Shown piece by piece: positions 50,191 through 60,795 of a DNA stretch of 64,000 nucleotides. The position numbers and the translations under genes are program-made. How positions within the stretch are numbered: the first letter of the stretch is position 1; every line of letters starts with the position of its first letter. This DNA comes from Amorphoplanes friuliensis DSM 7358 (GTDB taxonomy: Bacteria; Actinomycetota; Actinomycetes; Mycobacteriales; Micromonosporaceae). The DNA lies in contig NC_022657.1 of the NCBI RefSeq assembly GCF_000494755.1, forward strand, positions 1,960,001 through 2,024,000. Reading direction: 5' to 3'. Below the pieces are notes generated by a model. The model made no database searches and had not been told where the DNA came from. It saw only the letters and a program-made list of their open reading frames with translations.

Positions 50191-52069
50191 GGGCCGGGCC
50201 GGGACCGTCCGGCTCCGGCTCGATGAAGTCCGCGTCGTCGTCCGCCGACAGGCCGGCGTCGCCGTGACCGGCCAGCAGCGCCGGGTGCACCGGCAGCGCG
50301 CTCGCGAGGGCGATCGCCGACCGCAGCAGCGGCAGCGCGGCCAGCGCGTTGGTGCCCTCACCCAGGTCGAGACCGAGCTCGAGCACCGCGGTCAGGCCGA
50401 GCACGTCCGCGCCCTGCTTGACCAACTGGTGGGTGCCCGCGTCGGCGAGCAGGCACCAGTGCCGCGTCTGCGACGAGATGTCCCGGGCGATGAGACCCGC
50501 GGCGATGCCCAGCGGACCGTCGACCAGCACCGGCATCCGCCGGGCCGACGCCCCGAGCATCGCGCCCGTGGCCACGGCCAGATCGGCACCACCGAGCTGC
50601 GCCAGGATGTCCTTGGCACCGCGCGGCTCCTGCCGGATCCGGTGCATGGCGTCGCGGACGGCGGCACAGCGCACCATCCACGCGTTGTCGTCGTAGAAGC
50701 CGCCCGGCACCAGCACCCGGGGCAGGATCGCGACCGGCTCGGCGCCCGTCGTCGCGGCGAGCACGGCGGTCGCGGCTGCTTCCGTACCCGCGCCGCAGGA
50801 CCCCAGGATCAGCACGTCGCGACCGGCGTCGGCGGCCGCGTCGGCGAGCTCCCAGCCCTGCCGCAGCGCCGCGTCGACGGTGTCGGCGTCGATCACCGGT
50901 CCGTCCTCCATGGCCCCCGAGGGCGGGGTCCGGACGACCACGATGTCGGCGTCCGCGGTCGCGGCCAGGGTGCCCAGGGCGCCCTCGCCGGCCTCGGCCT
51001 GCGCGGCCCGGCGCTCGGAATCCTCCACATCGGCGCCCGCCGCGGCACCGCCGGCGTGACGGCCGTCGATCAGCAGGACCCGGACCGGGCCCCACGGGCG
51101 CGGGGTGGACGTGCTCTGGGTGGCGGCCGCGAACTCGACCGCCTCGATGAGCATGCCGATGCCCGCGCCGGGCAGGTCGACATTGGCCAGGCGGTCACGG
51201 GCGTCGGGGCCGGCGTCGCTGTCCGGGAGCGGCATGTCCATGCCGGGCTGGATGACCGTGCCGGAGGCGACCAGGGGGAGGGCCATGGTCGGGGCGTGGA
51301 GGGCGCCCGCGTCGGCCGTGCGGGCGCGGTGGGCGGCGATCGCCTCGGCCGGGGTGAGCGGCTCGTTCCTGGTTTCTGTTTCTTCCGCCGGGCTCGTGGG
51401 CTGTGTGGGGGTCGCGGCGGTCATGGCGTCGTGCATTGCGGCTGTGTCGACGGCCAGGCCTTCCGCGGGCGCGGCCGTCTCGGCGTTCTCGGCTTCCAGG
51501 TCCGTGACGATGCCGGGCTCGTCCGCGCCGGTCTTCAGCCACGTCGGACGGCCCGCCACGACAAACGCCACCCGGTCACACGCCGCGGCCAGCGCCTGGT
51601 TGGCGGTGCCGAGCGCATCCGCGAACGCCCGCCCGACCGGCGTGGCCGGCACCAGCGACAGGCCCACCTCGGGGCTGACCACGACCACCCGCGCCGCACA
51701 CGCCCGGACCGCCTCGGCCAGCGCGGTCACCGTCGCCACGTCGTCGTTCGGTTGCTGCGCCGGGTCGAGCAGGGCCGCGACCCAGCCGCCGAGGTCGTCG
51801 ACCAGCAGCGTGTCGTCGGGCTTGGCGCCGGCCAGCACGGCTGCCAGCTGCGCCGGGTCCGCGCCTGTCTCCTCGGTCGTCCACGACTGCGGGCGGCGGC
51901 GCTGATGCGTCTCGATCCGCGCGCGCCACTCCGGGTCGTCCTCGCCACCGGCGGACGTCGCGACGTACCGCACCGACGCCGCGCCGGCGACCAGCGCCTC
52001 GGCGAACGCCGACTTGCCGGACCGGATCCCGCCGAGCACCAGGACCGAACTCCACCCGTCAGCAGACAT
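50183..52069 (-). CDS. cobUT: Fused CobU-CobT: adenosylcobinamide kinase/guanylyltransferase and DMB phosphoribosyltransferase
   Basis: A 628-residue fusion. Residues 1-175 are CobU, with P-loop GGIRSGKS at 13-20 and the RIETHQRRRP block bearing the guanylylated His. Residues about 180-260 form an Ala/Glu/Thr-rich linker. The rest is CobT: NVDLPGAGIGMLIEAVEFAA, IGEMG-type core and GLDLGEGTNAL with the catalytic Glu near residue 571, then HPALLAGHGDAGL. The fusion makes both precursors used by CobS. The ATG at 52069 starts right before the CobU fold; longer reading adds unconserved residues. Confidence 0.93.
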   Translation of the reverse strand: MSADGWSSVLVLGGIRSGKSAFAEALVAGAASVRYVATSAGGEDDPEWRARIETHQRRRPQSWTTEETGADPAQLAAVLAGAKPDDTLLVDDLGGWVAALLDPAQQPNDDVATVTALAEAVRACAARVVVVSPEVGLSLVPATPVGRAFADALGTANQALAAACDRVAFVVAGRPTWLKTGADEPGIVTDLEAENAETAAPAEGLAVDTAAMHDAMTAATPTQPTSPAEETETRNEPLTPAEAIAAHRARTADAGALHAPTMALPLVASGTVIQPGMDMPLPDSDAGPDARDRLANVDLPGAGIGMLIEAVEFAAATQSTSTPRPWGPVRVLLIDGRHAGGAAAGADVEDSERRAAQAEAGEGALGTLAATADADIVVVRTPPSGAMEDGPVIDADTVDAALRQGWELADAAADAGRDVLILGSCGAGTEAAATAVLAATTGAEPVAILPRVLVPGGFYDDNAWMVRCAAVRDAMHRIRQEPRGAKDILAQLGGADLAVATGAMLGASARRMPVLVDGPLGIAAGLIARDISSQTRHWCLLADAGTHQLVKQGADVLGLTAVLELGLDLGEGTNALAALPLLRSAIALASALPVHPALLAGHGDAGLSADDDADFIEPEPDGPGPARA

Positions 52070-52207
52070 GCCCCGTACTTTAGGGCCGGGCGTCGCGATC
52101 ATGCAGGGCGACCCGGCTTCGATGGGCGCGGGCGTACCGGGCGTACCGGCCGGCACACCGTAGGGTGGGAACAGGACTGAAGTTCGACACCTGAGGGAGG
52201 CGGCGGA

Positions 52208-52405
52208 ATGCCGTGGAGTTGGCGGTACGAGGGCGTCGACGGGCAGCCGGTGGCCGGCCCCACCGAGACGTTCAGCAGCCAGGCGGACGCCGAGTCGTGG
52301 ATCGGCCAGGCGTGGCGTGAGCTCGCAGCCGCCGGGGTCACCCAGGTCACCCTCGTCGAGGACGACCGGGTCGACTACAAGATGAGTCTGCTGCCGGCCG
52401 AGTGA
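52208..52405 (+). CDS. Conserved small actinobacterial protein
   Basis: A 65-residue soluble protein starting MPWSWRYEGVDGQPV, with SQADAESWIGQAWRELAAAGV and VTLVEDDRVDY. Alpha-beta composition, no catalytic motif. GGAGG precedes the ATG. It overlaps the start of the protease gene by four bases (GTGA), so the two are cotranslated. Function unknown. Confidence 0.8.
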   Translation: MPWSWRYEGVDGQPVAGPTETFSSQADAESWIGQAWRELAAAGVTQVTLVEDDRVDYKMSLLPAE

Positions 52406-53229
52406 GTTATCAGGTCTCGCAAGGCACGCCGAAGAGCGCGTTCGTCCCGAGTCCCGTCTTCGTCGGGATCCTCGCGGTCACGGCCGTCGCCGGCTGGATG
52501 ACGTGGACCGGTTACGGCAACGTGCGGGTCGACGTCTTCCTGCTGGTCGTCTCCGGCTGGGTGCTCTCGCTCTGCCTCCACGAGTACGCCCATGCGATCG
52601 TCGCGTACTTCTCCGGCGACCGCGGTGTCGCCGACCGGGGCTACCTGCGGCTCAACCCGCTGAAGTACACCCACCCGGTGCTGTCGATCGTGCTGCCGCT
52701 GGTGGCCGTGATCCTCGGCGGCATCGGCCTGCCCGGCGGCGCGGTCTGGGTCGACCACGCACACATCCGCAGCAAGGCCAAGGAGTCGCTGATCAGCGCG
52801 GCGGGCCCGGCGACCAACGTCGTCTTCGCGCTGCTGCTGGCGATCCCGTTCGCGTTCGGCGCCGGCTCCGACGTGGTGCTGATGAGCGACGGCTCCGGCG
52901 GGGTCGTGGTCGGCGGCAACCACGGCGACTTCTGGGTGGCCCTCGGCGCGCTGGCGTTCCTGCAGGTCACGGCGAGTCTGCTCAACCTGCTGCCGGTGCC
53001 CGGCCTCGACGGCGGCAACATCGTCCAGCCGTGGCTGAGCCCGCCCTACCAGCGCGCGTACAACCTCTTCGCGCCGTACGGTTTCATCCTGCTCTTCGTG
53101 CTGCTCTGGCAGTCGCGGATCAACGAATGGTTCTTCACGCTGGTCAGCTGGCTGGCCGGCCTGATCGGCGTCCCGGACGGGCTCGGCGAGGTCGGGCTCT
53201 TCTACATGCGCTTCTGGTCGTCCCTGTGA
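52402..53229 (+). CDS. Site-2 protease-like M50 membrane metallopeptidase
   Basis: A 275-residue intramembrane protease-like protein. The zinc motif HEYAHAI (HExxH) is in an early membrane segment and LLPVPGLDGG supplies the third ligand Asp. NPLKY and AAGPATNVVFALL match the family. No PDZ domain, so it belongs to the small SpoIVFB/Rip3-like type that cleaves membrane-bound regulators; the substrate is unknown. The start overlaps the upstream stop. Confidence 0.9.
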   Translation: MSYQVSQGTPKSAFVPSPVFVGILAVTAVAGWMTWTGYGNVRVDVFLLVVSGWVLSLCLHEYAHAIVAYFSGDRGVADRGYLRLNPLKYTHPVLSIVLPLVAVILGGIGLPGGAVWVDHAHIRSKAKESLISAAGPATNVVFALLLAIPFAFGAGSDVVLMSDGSGGVVVGGNHGDFWVALGALAFLQVTASLLNLLPVPGLDGGNIVQPWLSPPYQRAYNLFAPYGFILLFVLLWQSRINEWFFTLVSWLAGLIGVPDGLGEVGLFYMRFWSSL

Positions 53230-53230
53230 C

Positions 53231-53258
53231 CCCGGCGCCCCCGGACGGGGGCGCCGGG
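53231..53258. terminator. Strong bidirectional terminator hairpin
   Basis: A perfect 12-base G/C stem (CCCGGCGCCCCC and its complement) with a GGAC loop, one base after the M50 gene stop and 7 bases from the convergent aldo/keto reductase stop. Confidence 0.75.
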
Positions 53259-53265
53259 AGCACGG

Positions 53266-54264
53266 TCAGGGACGCTGCGCCGGGCTGACCGTCTTGGCCG
53301 GGTCGCGCTCGGCGACCGGGAACAGCGCCTTGTCGATCGCCGCCATCAGGTCGTCGTCCAGCTTCACACCCGACGCCTTGGCGTTGTCGCGGACCTGCTC
53401 CGGCCGCGAAGCCCCGATGATCGCCGCGGAGACGTTCGAGTTCTGCAGGACCCAGGCCACCGCGAGCTGCGCCATCGACAGCCCCGCCTGCTCCGCGAGC
53501 GGCTTGAGCTGCTGCACGGCGGTGAGGACCTCGTCGCTGAGCAGCCGCGAGATGAAGTCCGCCCCGGACTTGTCGTCGGTCGCCCGCGAACCGGCCGGCG
53601 GCTGCTTACCCGGCTCGTACTTGCCGGTGAGCACACCCTGCGCGATCGGCGACCAGACGACCTGGCCGATGCCGAGCTCGATCGACGTCGGCACCACCTC
53701 GGCCTCGATGACCCGCCACAACGCCGAGTACTGCGGCTGGTTCGACACCAGCTGGATCTTCAGGTCCTGGGCCAGCTCCCAGCCCGCCCGGATCTCCGTC
53801 GCCGACCACTCCGACACCCCGATGTACAGGGCCTTCCCGGAGTGCACGATGTCGGCGAACGCCTGCATCGTCTCCTCGAGCGGCGTCGAGTAGTCGTAGC
53901 GGTGCGCCTGGTACAGGTCGACGTAGTCCAGCTGCAGGCGGCGCAGCGAGCCGTTGATCGACTCCATCAGGTGCTTGCGGGACAGGCTGCGGTCGTTCGG
54001 GCCCGGGCCGGTCGGCCAGAAGACCTTCGTGAAGATCTCCAGACCTTCCCGGCGCTCACCCTTGAGCGCGCGGCCGAGGACCTCTTCGGCTCGGGTCCCC
54101 GCGTACGCGTCAGCGGTGTCGAAGGTGGTGATGCCCACGTCGAGGGCGGCCTTGACACAAGCGTCCGCGGCCTCCTCCTCGACCTGGGAACCGTGGGTGA
54201 TCCAGTTGCCGTACGCGATCTCACTGACCAGAAGGCCGGAGCGGCCGAGGTGACGGAATTCCAT
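53266..54264 (-). CDS. Aldo/keto reductase
   Basis: A 332-residue NADPH-dependent TIM-barrel oxidoreductase of the voltage-gated potassium channel beta-subunit-like AKR subgroup. FRHLGRSGLLVSEIAYG, GITTFDTADAYAGTRAEEVLGRAL (Asp and Tyr of the catalytic tetrad), YVDLYQAHRYD (His) and IIGASRPEQVRDN match. The Lys is in FTKVFW. Substrate unknown. It is convergent with the M50 gene and downstream of the giant WG-repeat gene on the same strand. Confidence 0.92.
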   Translation of the reverse strand: MEFRHLGRSGLLVSEIAYGNWITHGSQVEEEAADACVKAALDVGITTFDTADAYAGTRAEEVLGRALKGERREGLEIFTKVFWPTGPGPNDRSLSRKHLMESINGSLRRLQLDYVDLYQAHRYDYSTPLEETMQAFADIVHSGKALYIGVSEWSATEIRAGWELAQDLKIQLVSNQPQYSALWRVIEAEVVPTSIELGIGQVVWSPIAQGVLTGKYEPGKQPPAGSRATDDKSGADFISRLLSDEVLTAVQQLKPLAEQAGLSMAQLAVAWVLQNSNVSAAIIGASRPEQVRDNAKASGVKLDDDLMAAIDKALFPVAERDPAKTVSPAQRP

Positions 54265-54284
54265 GCCCCGAAACTACCTGGCTC

Positions 54285-57200
54285 CTACAGAACCGGCCGG
54301 GTGTCGGAGAGCAGGCGCTCGATCTCGTCGACCACATCGGCGGCCCGGGAGTGCACGACGTCGACGATCGGCTCACCGCCCCGGTCGAGCGCACCCCACC
54401 GGCCCTCACGGTCACCGACGATGAACGCCACCGGGTGGATGACCAGCCGGGCGTGCACCGGCGCGACCAGGAACTGCCCCGTCCGGTCCACCACACCGAG
54501 CCGGTCACCGGCGTCGACGACCGCCAGACCGTCCGCCGTGAACCCCTCGACCGGGCCCCCGGCGATCAGCTCGGTCGCGAACCGCCGGAACTTCGGCTGC
54601 ACCACGACCCGCCCGTGCCGGTCGATGGCACCCCAGCCGCCACGCTTCACCGCCGCCAGACCCCGCCGGAACGGCCGCACGTCGTCGAACCCGCCCGGCA
54701 CGATGACCCGGTTGTGCCAGTCGACGGCGAACCAGCCACCCACCGGATCCCGCGACACCCACGCCAGCCCGTCACCGAACGGCCCGGCCTGCACATAACC
54801 GCTGGCCGAGTCGATCAGCAGCCCGCCGGTCTCGTCGATCAGCTCCCAGGCGTCGGTGCCGGGCCGGCGCACCCACGCCGCACCCTCGTGGAACGGCTGC
54901 GCGTCGGCGTACCGCTCGCCGATGACCACGTCGCCGTTGCTGTCCGCATACCCCTGCCAGCCCGACTCGTAGTCGACCGCCGGGTGCGGCGGCCGCGTCT
55001 GCTGCAGGATCTCCTCCCGCGACCGCGGATAAGGCCCCCACCCGGCCTCCCGCACCCGCGCCATCACCGCATCCAGAGCCGCCTCGGTACGCGCGACAAG
55101 ATCCGGATCCTCGACCCGCCGCAACTCCAGCGCCGCCTCGAAATGATTGCAGGCCTCGAGGTACCGCCCCTGCTCGTAACAGGACTTCCCGGCCTGCACG
55201 TGCATCTCCGCCCGCAACCGGTCCGGCAACTCGACGGAGTTCGCCTCCTCGAAGATCCGGTCAGCCTCGGCAAAATCCCCCCGCCACTGCTGCACGTGCG
55301 CCAGCCGCGCCTGCACGATCGCCGTCCGCCGCAACTCCCCGGTCGCCTCGGCGTGCCGCAACGCCTCCCGAGCATCAGCCAGCGCCCGGCCCAGATCACC
55401 CAGCACGCGCGAAACAACCGCGCGCAGACTGAGGAGCCGGGCCCGGACGGTGTCACGCTCGGCATACTCCAGCTTGTCGGTCAGCCGGTCCCGCACATCC
55501 AGCAGCCGGTCCGGGTCGTCGACAACCTCCCGCAACGTCCGCTCATCAAACGTCCATGGGTACGTGGCCAGAATCTGCTCCGGATCAGCCCGGCGTCGCA
55601 GCGGCTCCAACTCCGGCTCCGGCGGCGGAGCCACGGACAACGCCGGCAACTGCATACTCGGCGCTAGCACCGGCCCGGCCTCGGCGCTTGGGGCGACGTG
55701 CTCGTCCTCTTCTTCGGCCGCGGCGGGCTCGCTGACGGTGACCGTCGCGCTGGTCTCAGCGATGGCCGGTTCGTCGACGGTGACAGGCTCATCGTCGGCA
55801 ACGGGCTCGTAGTCCGTGACGGGCTCGTAGTCGGCAACGGGCTCGTAGTCCGTGACGGGCTCGTAGTCGGCAACGGGCTCGTAGTCCGTGACAGGCTCGT
55901 AGTCCGCGACGGGCTCGTCGTCGGCAACCGGCTCGCCGGCCTCCGTCGGGGCTGGTTCGTCCTCGGCCGCCGGCTCACCGGGCCCGGCCGCTTCCACGGG
56001 CTCACCGGTCTCGGCCAGGGCGGGTTCGTCGAAGGCATCCGCCCCACTGGGCTGAGCAGGTTCGTCCACGGCATCCGGTCGGCCGGGCTGGACTGGTTCG
56101 TCCGCGCTGACCGGCTCGGGGGTCGCAACCGGGTCCTCGACGGTGACCGGCTCGGGGGCTGTGATGGGCTCACCCACGGTGGCATGGACGGTAGCCGGTT
56201 CGACGGTATCGGCCGCCTCCTCAGCGGGAGCCTCGGCGGCGGGCTCGACCACCACTGCCTCGACAACAACCGCATCGACGACTTCACCGTCGACGAGCGG
56301 ACCTTCGACGACAACTGCCTCGACGACGAGCGGCCCTGAGTCTTCCTCGATCGGCCCGCCGGGAATCCCTGCCTCAGCATCGGCCGTGTTGTCGTCGGCA
56401 ACTGCCTCCGGTGCAGTGTCGTCCTGCGGCTCGTCGCCGGGCAGGGCCGTTTTGCTGTCCACGCTGCTGGTGTCCGGAACCTCGGCCCGGAACTCGTCCA
56501 CCGCCGGCTCTTCGTCGGCGGGCTCGGCCTCCACCGGCTCCGCGCCGATCACCTCGGCCGACTCGGTCTGCTCCGCGGGCGCGGTCGTGGCCTGTTCAGG
56601 CTGAGCGGGCGCGGTGGTGACCTCGTCGGGCTGCGCAGGCGCGGTGACCGGCGGAGCGGCTTCCTCGGTCTCTTCCTGCGCGGCCTTCGGGACGACCAGT
56701 CGTGTCTCGGTGGTGGGCGAGAACCAGTCCTGCTTCTGCGGAGGCCCGCTGACCGGGACGGCACTGACCGGGGCAGCACTGACCGGCACCGGACTCACCG
56801 GCAGGGCGCTGACCGGCGCATCGGCGGTGATGTCGGGTGTCTCGGCCACGAGGTCGGCGGGCGCGGGGGAGACGGGTTCCGGTTCGCGGGTGACCGCGCC
56901 GAGCCCGCTCATCGACAACAACCAGCCGAGCCCGTGCCCCTCGTCGCCCTCAGCCGCCGCCTCCGGTGCTGCGTCTTCGCGTGCTGCGGCCTCGCGCTCG
57001 ACTTCATCAGCGGCCGGAATCCGCCCGGTCGCCTCGACATCGGGCGCGGTGCCGTCCGCAGGCTCCTCACCTTCGAACCACGCCGACGGCGAAACCGGCG
57101 CCACCTGCTCCGCAGCACCCGAGGCCGGCGAAACGGGCGCAACCCCCTCCTCAGGACCGCGCGGCGGCGACACAGGGCTGACAGGCGCGACGCGGGCTTG

Positions 57201-59789
57201 GGGCGGTGAAACGGGCCTGACCGGCTCGACGCGGGCCTGGGCCGGGGAAACAGGCCTGACAGGCTCGACGCGGGCTTGGGGTGGGGAAACCGGCCTGACC
57301 GGCTCGACGGGAGCCGGGGGCGGTGAAACAGGCGCGGCCGGCCCGACGCGGTCCGGGCGGGAAGCCGGCGCGGCGTGCTCAACCCGAGACTGAGCCGGCG
57401 AGCTCTGTTCGACGCGGGCCTGCGGCGGCGAAATGGACACGGTGGGCTCGACGGAACGCTGCGGCGGCGAAACGGGCGGTGTCTGCTGAACCGCCTGGCG
57501 GTCCTCGGGCCCGGGCGCGTGGCGTGGCTGCGGCTCGTAGGGATGTGCCGGCGGCGCGGGGCGGTAATGCGCAGGTTGGGCCGAGGTAGGCCGCACCACC
57601 GGCGGCGCCTGCTGCTGGTTGACCACCGGCGGGAACTGCACCGCTTCCGGCACAGGACGCGCCGGGGGAGTAGCCGACACAGGCCGGGCCGGCGACGAGT
57701 GGGCAGCGGGCGCCGCAGGGCCCGGGACTCCGGAAACGGGCCGACCGGCGTCGGCAGGCCGCACGTAATCGGCCGGCGTCGACTGGTCCTGCTGCCAGGG
57801 CGCGGAGTAGCCGGGAGGTGCCGACCGCGGCGACGCGGGCCGGTTCGACCCGGGCTCGGCCGGCCGCCCCGGTGCCACAGGCGAGCCGGGGTAGTAAGCA
57901 GCTCCCGAAACCGGCGCCTGCTGCGGCGCATCATCCCGAACTCGCCCGGCCTGCTGAGGCCCGGCGTATGCCGCCGGCGTCGACGAATGCGCAGGTGGCC
58001 CGGTGTAAGCAGGCGGTGCCGACCGCACAGGCGGCGCGGACTCGACAGGCCGCACCGGCGGCTGCTGAGGCGAAGACTGCGTCGACGGCCCGGCATACGC
58101 AGCCGGCGCCACAGGCGCCGGCGGCGCGGAGTGCACGGGCGGCGCGGAGTGCACGGGCGGCGCGGAGTGCACGGGCGGCGCGGAGTGCACGGGCGGCGCG
58201 GAGTGCGCAGGCGGCTGCGACGAGTAGGCAGCCGGGCGGGCCGCGGGCGGCGCCGACCGTGGCTGCAGCGACTCCGAGGGCGGCACGGCACGCAGCGGCG
58301 CCGGGAAACGAGGATCTGTAGGCGGCTCGGCACTGTGCCGCGAGCCGCCACCCGGATACATCGGCCTGGGGTCGGTCGCCGGTGGCGCCGAGCGCGGTCC
58401 CAGCGGCGTAGCCGGACGGGGATCGACCGGCGGAGCCCAGCCGGGATCCGGCGGTGTCGGCCGCGGCGCCTGGCGGGGCGCGACCGGCGTCGTCTGACCC
58501 GGCCCCTGGTAGGCGGGCGTCTCCCGGCTGACAGGCCGCGCAGGCTGCTGGGAAGCCGCCGTCGACCCCGGCCGCGGCCCGTAGAACGGATCTTCCTGAG
58601 CCCCGGGCCGCGGCGCGGAGTGTGACTCCCGCCCGCCACGCGGATCCGAAGCCGGCGAGCTCTGAGAACGCGAATCCTGCGAGCGCGGCCCCGAGGAGCC
58701 CAGCTCGGACGAACGCGAACCCGAGGAACGCGGTTCGGGCGAACGAAGGTCAGAGAAGCGCGGGTCGGAGAAGCGCGGGTCGGACGAACGCGACTCAGAG
58801 GAACGCGACTCAGAGGAACGCGGATCGGACGAACGCGGATCCCCAGAACGGGCATCCTGAGCGCGAGGATCGATAGAACGCGGGTCCGAAGAGCGCCGAT
58901 CCGAAGAGCGCGGATCCTGAGCGCGCGGGTCCGAAGCGCGGGCGTCGGAAGCACGCGGGTCGGAAGCACGCGGGTCGGAAGCACGCGGGTCGGAAGCACG
59001 CGGGTCCGAAGCACGCGGGTCCGAAGCACGCGGGTCCCGAGCTCGGTCGCCAGAAGACCGCGGGTCCGATGAGCGCGCGTCAGAAGACCGCGGGTCAGAA
59101 GACCGCGGGTCAGAAGACCGCGGGTCAGAAGACCGCGGGTCAGAAGACCGCGGGTCAGAAGACCGCGGGTCCTGAGAGCGGGCATCCTGATGGAACCGCC
59201 CATCGGCCCCCCGCCGCCCCTGCTGCGGTTCCGCCTCGGCCCGCCCCCCAGCAGACCGCGGGTCGTAGGACTCGGGAAAGCGCAGATCCTGCTGCCCCTG
59301 ATAGCGCGGATCCTGAGGCGGCACAGCACCCGGCCGCGCGCCGTACAGAGGAGGTGCTGACTGTGGGCGCTGGGCTTCCGGGAGCCGCTCCGGCAGCGGC
59401 ACGGGCCTGTTCCAGGACGGCTGCGAAGACGAAGGCGCCGGCGACGAGGGTGGGGGACCGGCGACGTACGGCGTACGCGAGTCAGGGCCGGACCACGACG
59501 GTGGCGGCTGGGGTGGGCGGCTGACCGAGGCGCGGCCCGCCGCGGGTGAGACGGGCCGGGCCGGTGGTCCGGAAGCCTGGGCGATCGTGCGGAAGTCGGC
59601 GTCCCACTGGGAGGCGGCTTCGGCGGCGCGGGAAGCGTCGTAGACGGGCTGGTGGACGGCTCGGCGGCGGCCCGGGTCGCCGGGGTAGCGCTGGCCGGGG
59701 AGCGGCTCCCATTCCCAGGTGATCTCGTAGACCCAGGCGGGTTCGTCGTCCCAGCGGTCGGCGCCGGAGTGCGAGCTCCAGCCGTTCAT
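54285..59789 (-). CDS. 1834-residue protein: disordered repeat-rich N-terminus, TPR and WG-repeat C-terminus
   Basis: Residues 1-70 are an ordered start ([20 protein letters not shown]). About 1300 residues of Pro/Ser/Asp/Arg/Val-rich sequence follow with several tandem arrays: [10 protein letters not shown] units, HSAPPV units, [13 protein letters not shown] units and [12 protein letters not shown] units. From about residue 1385 comes a folded part: TPR-like helices ([35 protein letters not shown]) and then WG repeats such as [17 protein letters not shown] and [17 protein letters not shown]. There is no signal peptide or membrane span, so it is probably cytoplasmic. WG-repeat proteins are thought to mediate protein contacts; this one's role is unknown. 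It begins 145 bases from a divergent ABC exporter operon. Confidence 0.82.
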   Translation of the reverse strand: MNGWSSHSGADRWDDEPAWVYEITWEWEPLPGQRYPGDPGRRRAVHQPVYDASRAAEAASQWDADFRTIAQASGPPARPVSPAAGRASVSRPPQPPPSWSGPDSRTPYVAGPPPSSPAPSSSQPSWNRPVPLPERLPEAQRPQSAPPLYGARPGAVPPQDPRYQGQQDLRFPESYDPRSAGGRAEAEPQQGRRGADGRFHQDARSQDPRSSDPRSSDPRSSDPRSSDPRSSDPRSSDARSSDPRSSGDRARDPRASDPRASDPRASDPRASDPRASDPRASDARASDPRAQDPRSSDRRSSDPRSIDPRAQDARSGDPRSSDPRSSESRSSESRSSDPRFSDPRFSDLRSPEPRSSGSRSSELGSSGPRSQDSRSQSSPASDPRGGRESHSAPRPGAQEDPFYGPRPGSTAASQQPARPVSRETPAYQGPGQTTPVAPRQAPRPTPPDPGWAPPVDPRPATPLGPRSAPPATDPRPMYPGGGSRHSAEPPTDPRFPAPLRAVPPSESLQPRSAPPAARPAAYSSQPPAHSAPPVHSAPPVHSAPPVHSAPPVHSAPPAPVAPAAYAGPSTQSSPQQPPVRPVESAPPVRSAPPAYTGPPAHSSTPAAYAGPQQAGRVRDDAPQQAPVSGAAYYPGSPVAPGRPAEPGSNRPASPRSAPPGYSAPWQQDQSTPADYVRPADAGRPVSGVPGPAAPAAHSSPARPVSATPPARPVPEAVQFPPVVNQQQAPPVVRPTSAQPAHYRPAPPAHPYEPQPRHAPGPEDRQAVQQTPPVSPPQRSVEPTVSISPPQARVEQSSPAQSRVEHAAPASRPDRVGPAAPVSPPPAPVEPVRPVSPPQARVEPVRPVSPAQARVEPVRPVSPPQARVAPVSPVSPPRGPEEGVAPVSPASGAAEQVAPVSPSAWFEGEEPADGTAPDVEATGRIPAADEVEREAAAREDAAPEAAAEGDEGHGLGWLLSMSGLGAVTREPEPVSPAPADLVAETPDITADAPVSALPVSPVPVSAAPVSAVPVSGPPQKQDWFSPTTETRLVVPKAAQEETEEAAPPVTAPAQPDEVTTAPAQPEQATTAPAEQTESAEVIGAEPVEAEPADEEPAVDEFRAEVPDTSSVDSKTALPGDEPQDDTAPEAVADDNTADAEAGIPGGPIEEDSGPLVVEAVVVEGPLVDGEVVDAVVVEAVVVEPAAEAPAEEAADTVEPATVHATVGEPITAPEPVTVEDPVATPEPVSADEPVQPGRPDAVDEPAQPSGADAFDEPALAETGEPVEAAGPGEPAAEDEPAPTEAGEPVADDEPVADYEPVTDYEPVADYEPVTDYEPVADYEPVTDYEPVADDEPVTVDEPAIAETSATVTVSEPAAAEEEDEHVAPSAEAGPVLAPSMQLPALSVAPPPEPELEPLRRRADPEQILATYPWTFDERTLREVVDDPDRLLDVRDRLTDKLEYAERDTVRARLLSLRAVVSRVLGDLGRALADAREALRHAEATGELRRTAIVQARLAHVQQWRGDFAEADRIFEEANSVELPDRLRAEMHVQAGKSCYEQGRYLEACNHFEAALELRRVEDPDLVARTEAALDAVMARVREAGWGPYPRSREEILQQTRPPHPAVDYESGWQGYADSNGDVVIGERYADAQPFHEGAAWVRRPGTDAWELIDETGGLLIDSASGYVQAGPFGDGLAWVSRDPVGGWFAVDWHNRVIVPGGFDDVRPFRRGLAAVKRGGWGAIDRHGRVVVQPKFRRFATELIAGGPVEGFTADGLAVVDAGDRLGVVDRTGQFLVAPVHARLVIHPVAFIVGDREGRWGALDRGGEPIVDVVHSRAADVVDEIERLLSDTRPVL
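55790..55935 (-). repeat. 42-bp tandem repeat coding for DYEPV(A/T) units
   Basis: Alternating DYEPVA and DYEPVT heptad-like units in the disordered part of the WG protein, about seven in a row, with 21-base subunits in a 42-base higher-order period. Confidence 0.85.
58128..58207 (-). repeat. 18-bp tandem repeat coding for HSAPPV units
   Basis: About five near-identical copies of an 18-base unit (GGCGGCGCGGAGTGCACG on the plus strand) in the disordered part of the WG protein. Confidence 0.85.
58660..59180 (-). repeat. 15-bp tandem repeat array coding for [10 protein letters not shown] units
   Basis: Roughly 30 pentapeptide units of the type [15 protein letters not shown] or ESRSS. Two blocks are homogenised: AGAAGACCGCGGGTC-type copies near 59090-59170 and GGAAGCACGCGGGTC-type copies near 58960-59040. 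Confidence 0.9.
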
Positions 59790-59934
59790 CGGGCAGCCCT
59801 CTGGGCGCCGGATGTCTGGCTACGCTCCGTCACGACGATCATCCACCTTGTCGGAAATTGCTCGGTGGCAGGGCGGGGCACCGGGTACAGTCGCCCGGCT
59901 CCGCTGCAGGGGTTTGTGAAAGGAGATTAACGGC

Positions 59935-60795
59935 GTGGACGGGCTCGACGCCAGGGTGCCTCAGATCTCTCCGCGCCGTCCGTTCCGGGACTCCTTCGCT
60001 ACGTTCGGTGCGCTCGCCTGGTCGGGTTTCCAGAGGTACGCCACCTACCGGCAGGCGACGATAGCCGGATCGTTCACGAACATCGTCTTCGGGTTCCTCC
60101 GCTGTTACGTGCTGCTCGCTGTGGCGGCGGGTGTGGCCGGGGGCCGGCCCGCGGGTTACGGCCCGGAGCAGCTCGCCACGTTCGTGTGGGTGGGGCAGGG
60201 GTTGCTCACCGTAGTTTCCTTGTGGGGTTGGACCGAGTTGTCCGACCGGATCCGGTCCGGTGAAGTGACCGCTGATCTGTTACGTCCGGTTCATCCGGTG
60301 ATCGGATATCTCGCCCCTGACCTGGGCCGCGCCTGGCATGCGATGATTTTCCGGTTCGTCCCGCCGCTGGTGGTCGGCCTGATTTTCTTCGATCTGTACC
60401 TGCCGGGCCGCTGGTTCACGGTGCCGCTGTTCGCCGTCTCGATCGTGTTCGCCGTCATCGGCAGTCTGGCGATGCGGTTTCTGGTCAACGCCACCGCGTA
60501 CTGGCTGCACGACGCCCGCGGGCCGATCATGCTGTGGACGCTGTCCGCCGGTGTGCTGGCCGGCCTGTATTTCCCGTTGCGGTTCCTGCCGGACTGGCTT
60601 GCGGTGACGTTGTGGGTTGCGACACCGTTCCCCGGTTTCCTGCAGACGCCCCTGGATGTGCTGATCGAGCGGGACGCGGCGCCGCTCCAGGCCGGTCTGG
60701 TCGTTCTCCAGGCCGTCTGGGCCGCGGTGCTCCTCGCGCTGTGCGCGGTGGTCCAGCGCCGCGCCGAGCGCAGGCTGGTGGCCCAGGGTGGCTGA
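59935..60795 (+). CDS. ABC-2 type transporter permease, subunit 1
   Basis: A 286-residue protein with six hydrophobic segments of the ABC-2 permease family (YRQATIAGSFTNIVFGFLRC, LWGWTELSDRIRSGEVTADLLRPVHP). The RIRSGEVTADLLRPV block is typical of the paired permeases of viologen/drug exporter-like systems in actinobacteria. AAGGAG precedes the GTG start. Its end overlaps the second permease by 8 bases. Confidence 0.88.
   Translation: MDGLDARVPQISPRRPFRDSFATFGALAWSGFQRYATYRQATIAGSFTNIVFGFLRCYVLLAVAAGVAGGRPAGYGPEQLATFVWVGQGLLTVVSLWGWTELSDRIRSGEVTADLLRPVHPVIGYLAPDLGRAWHAMIFRFVPPLVVGLIFFDLYLPGRWFTVPLFAVSIVFAVIGSLAMRFLVNATAYWLHDARGPIMLWTLSAGVLAGLYFPLRFLPDWLAVTLWVATPFPGFLQTPLDVLIERDAAPLQAGLVVLQAVWAAVLLALCAVVQRRAERRLVAQGG

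Noticed and set aside
56909..59329. 806-residue second minus-strand frame inside the WG-protein gene
   Set aside because: Arg-rich shadow produced by the repeats. The chosen frame alone continues into TPR/WG domains.
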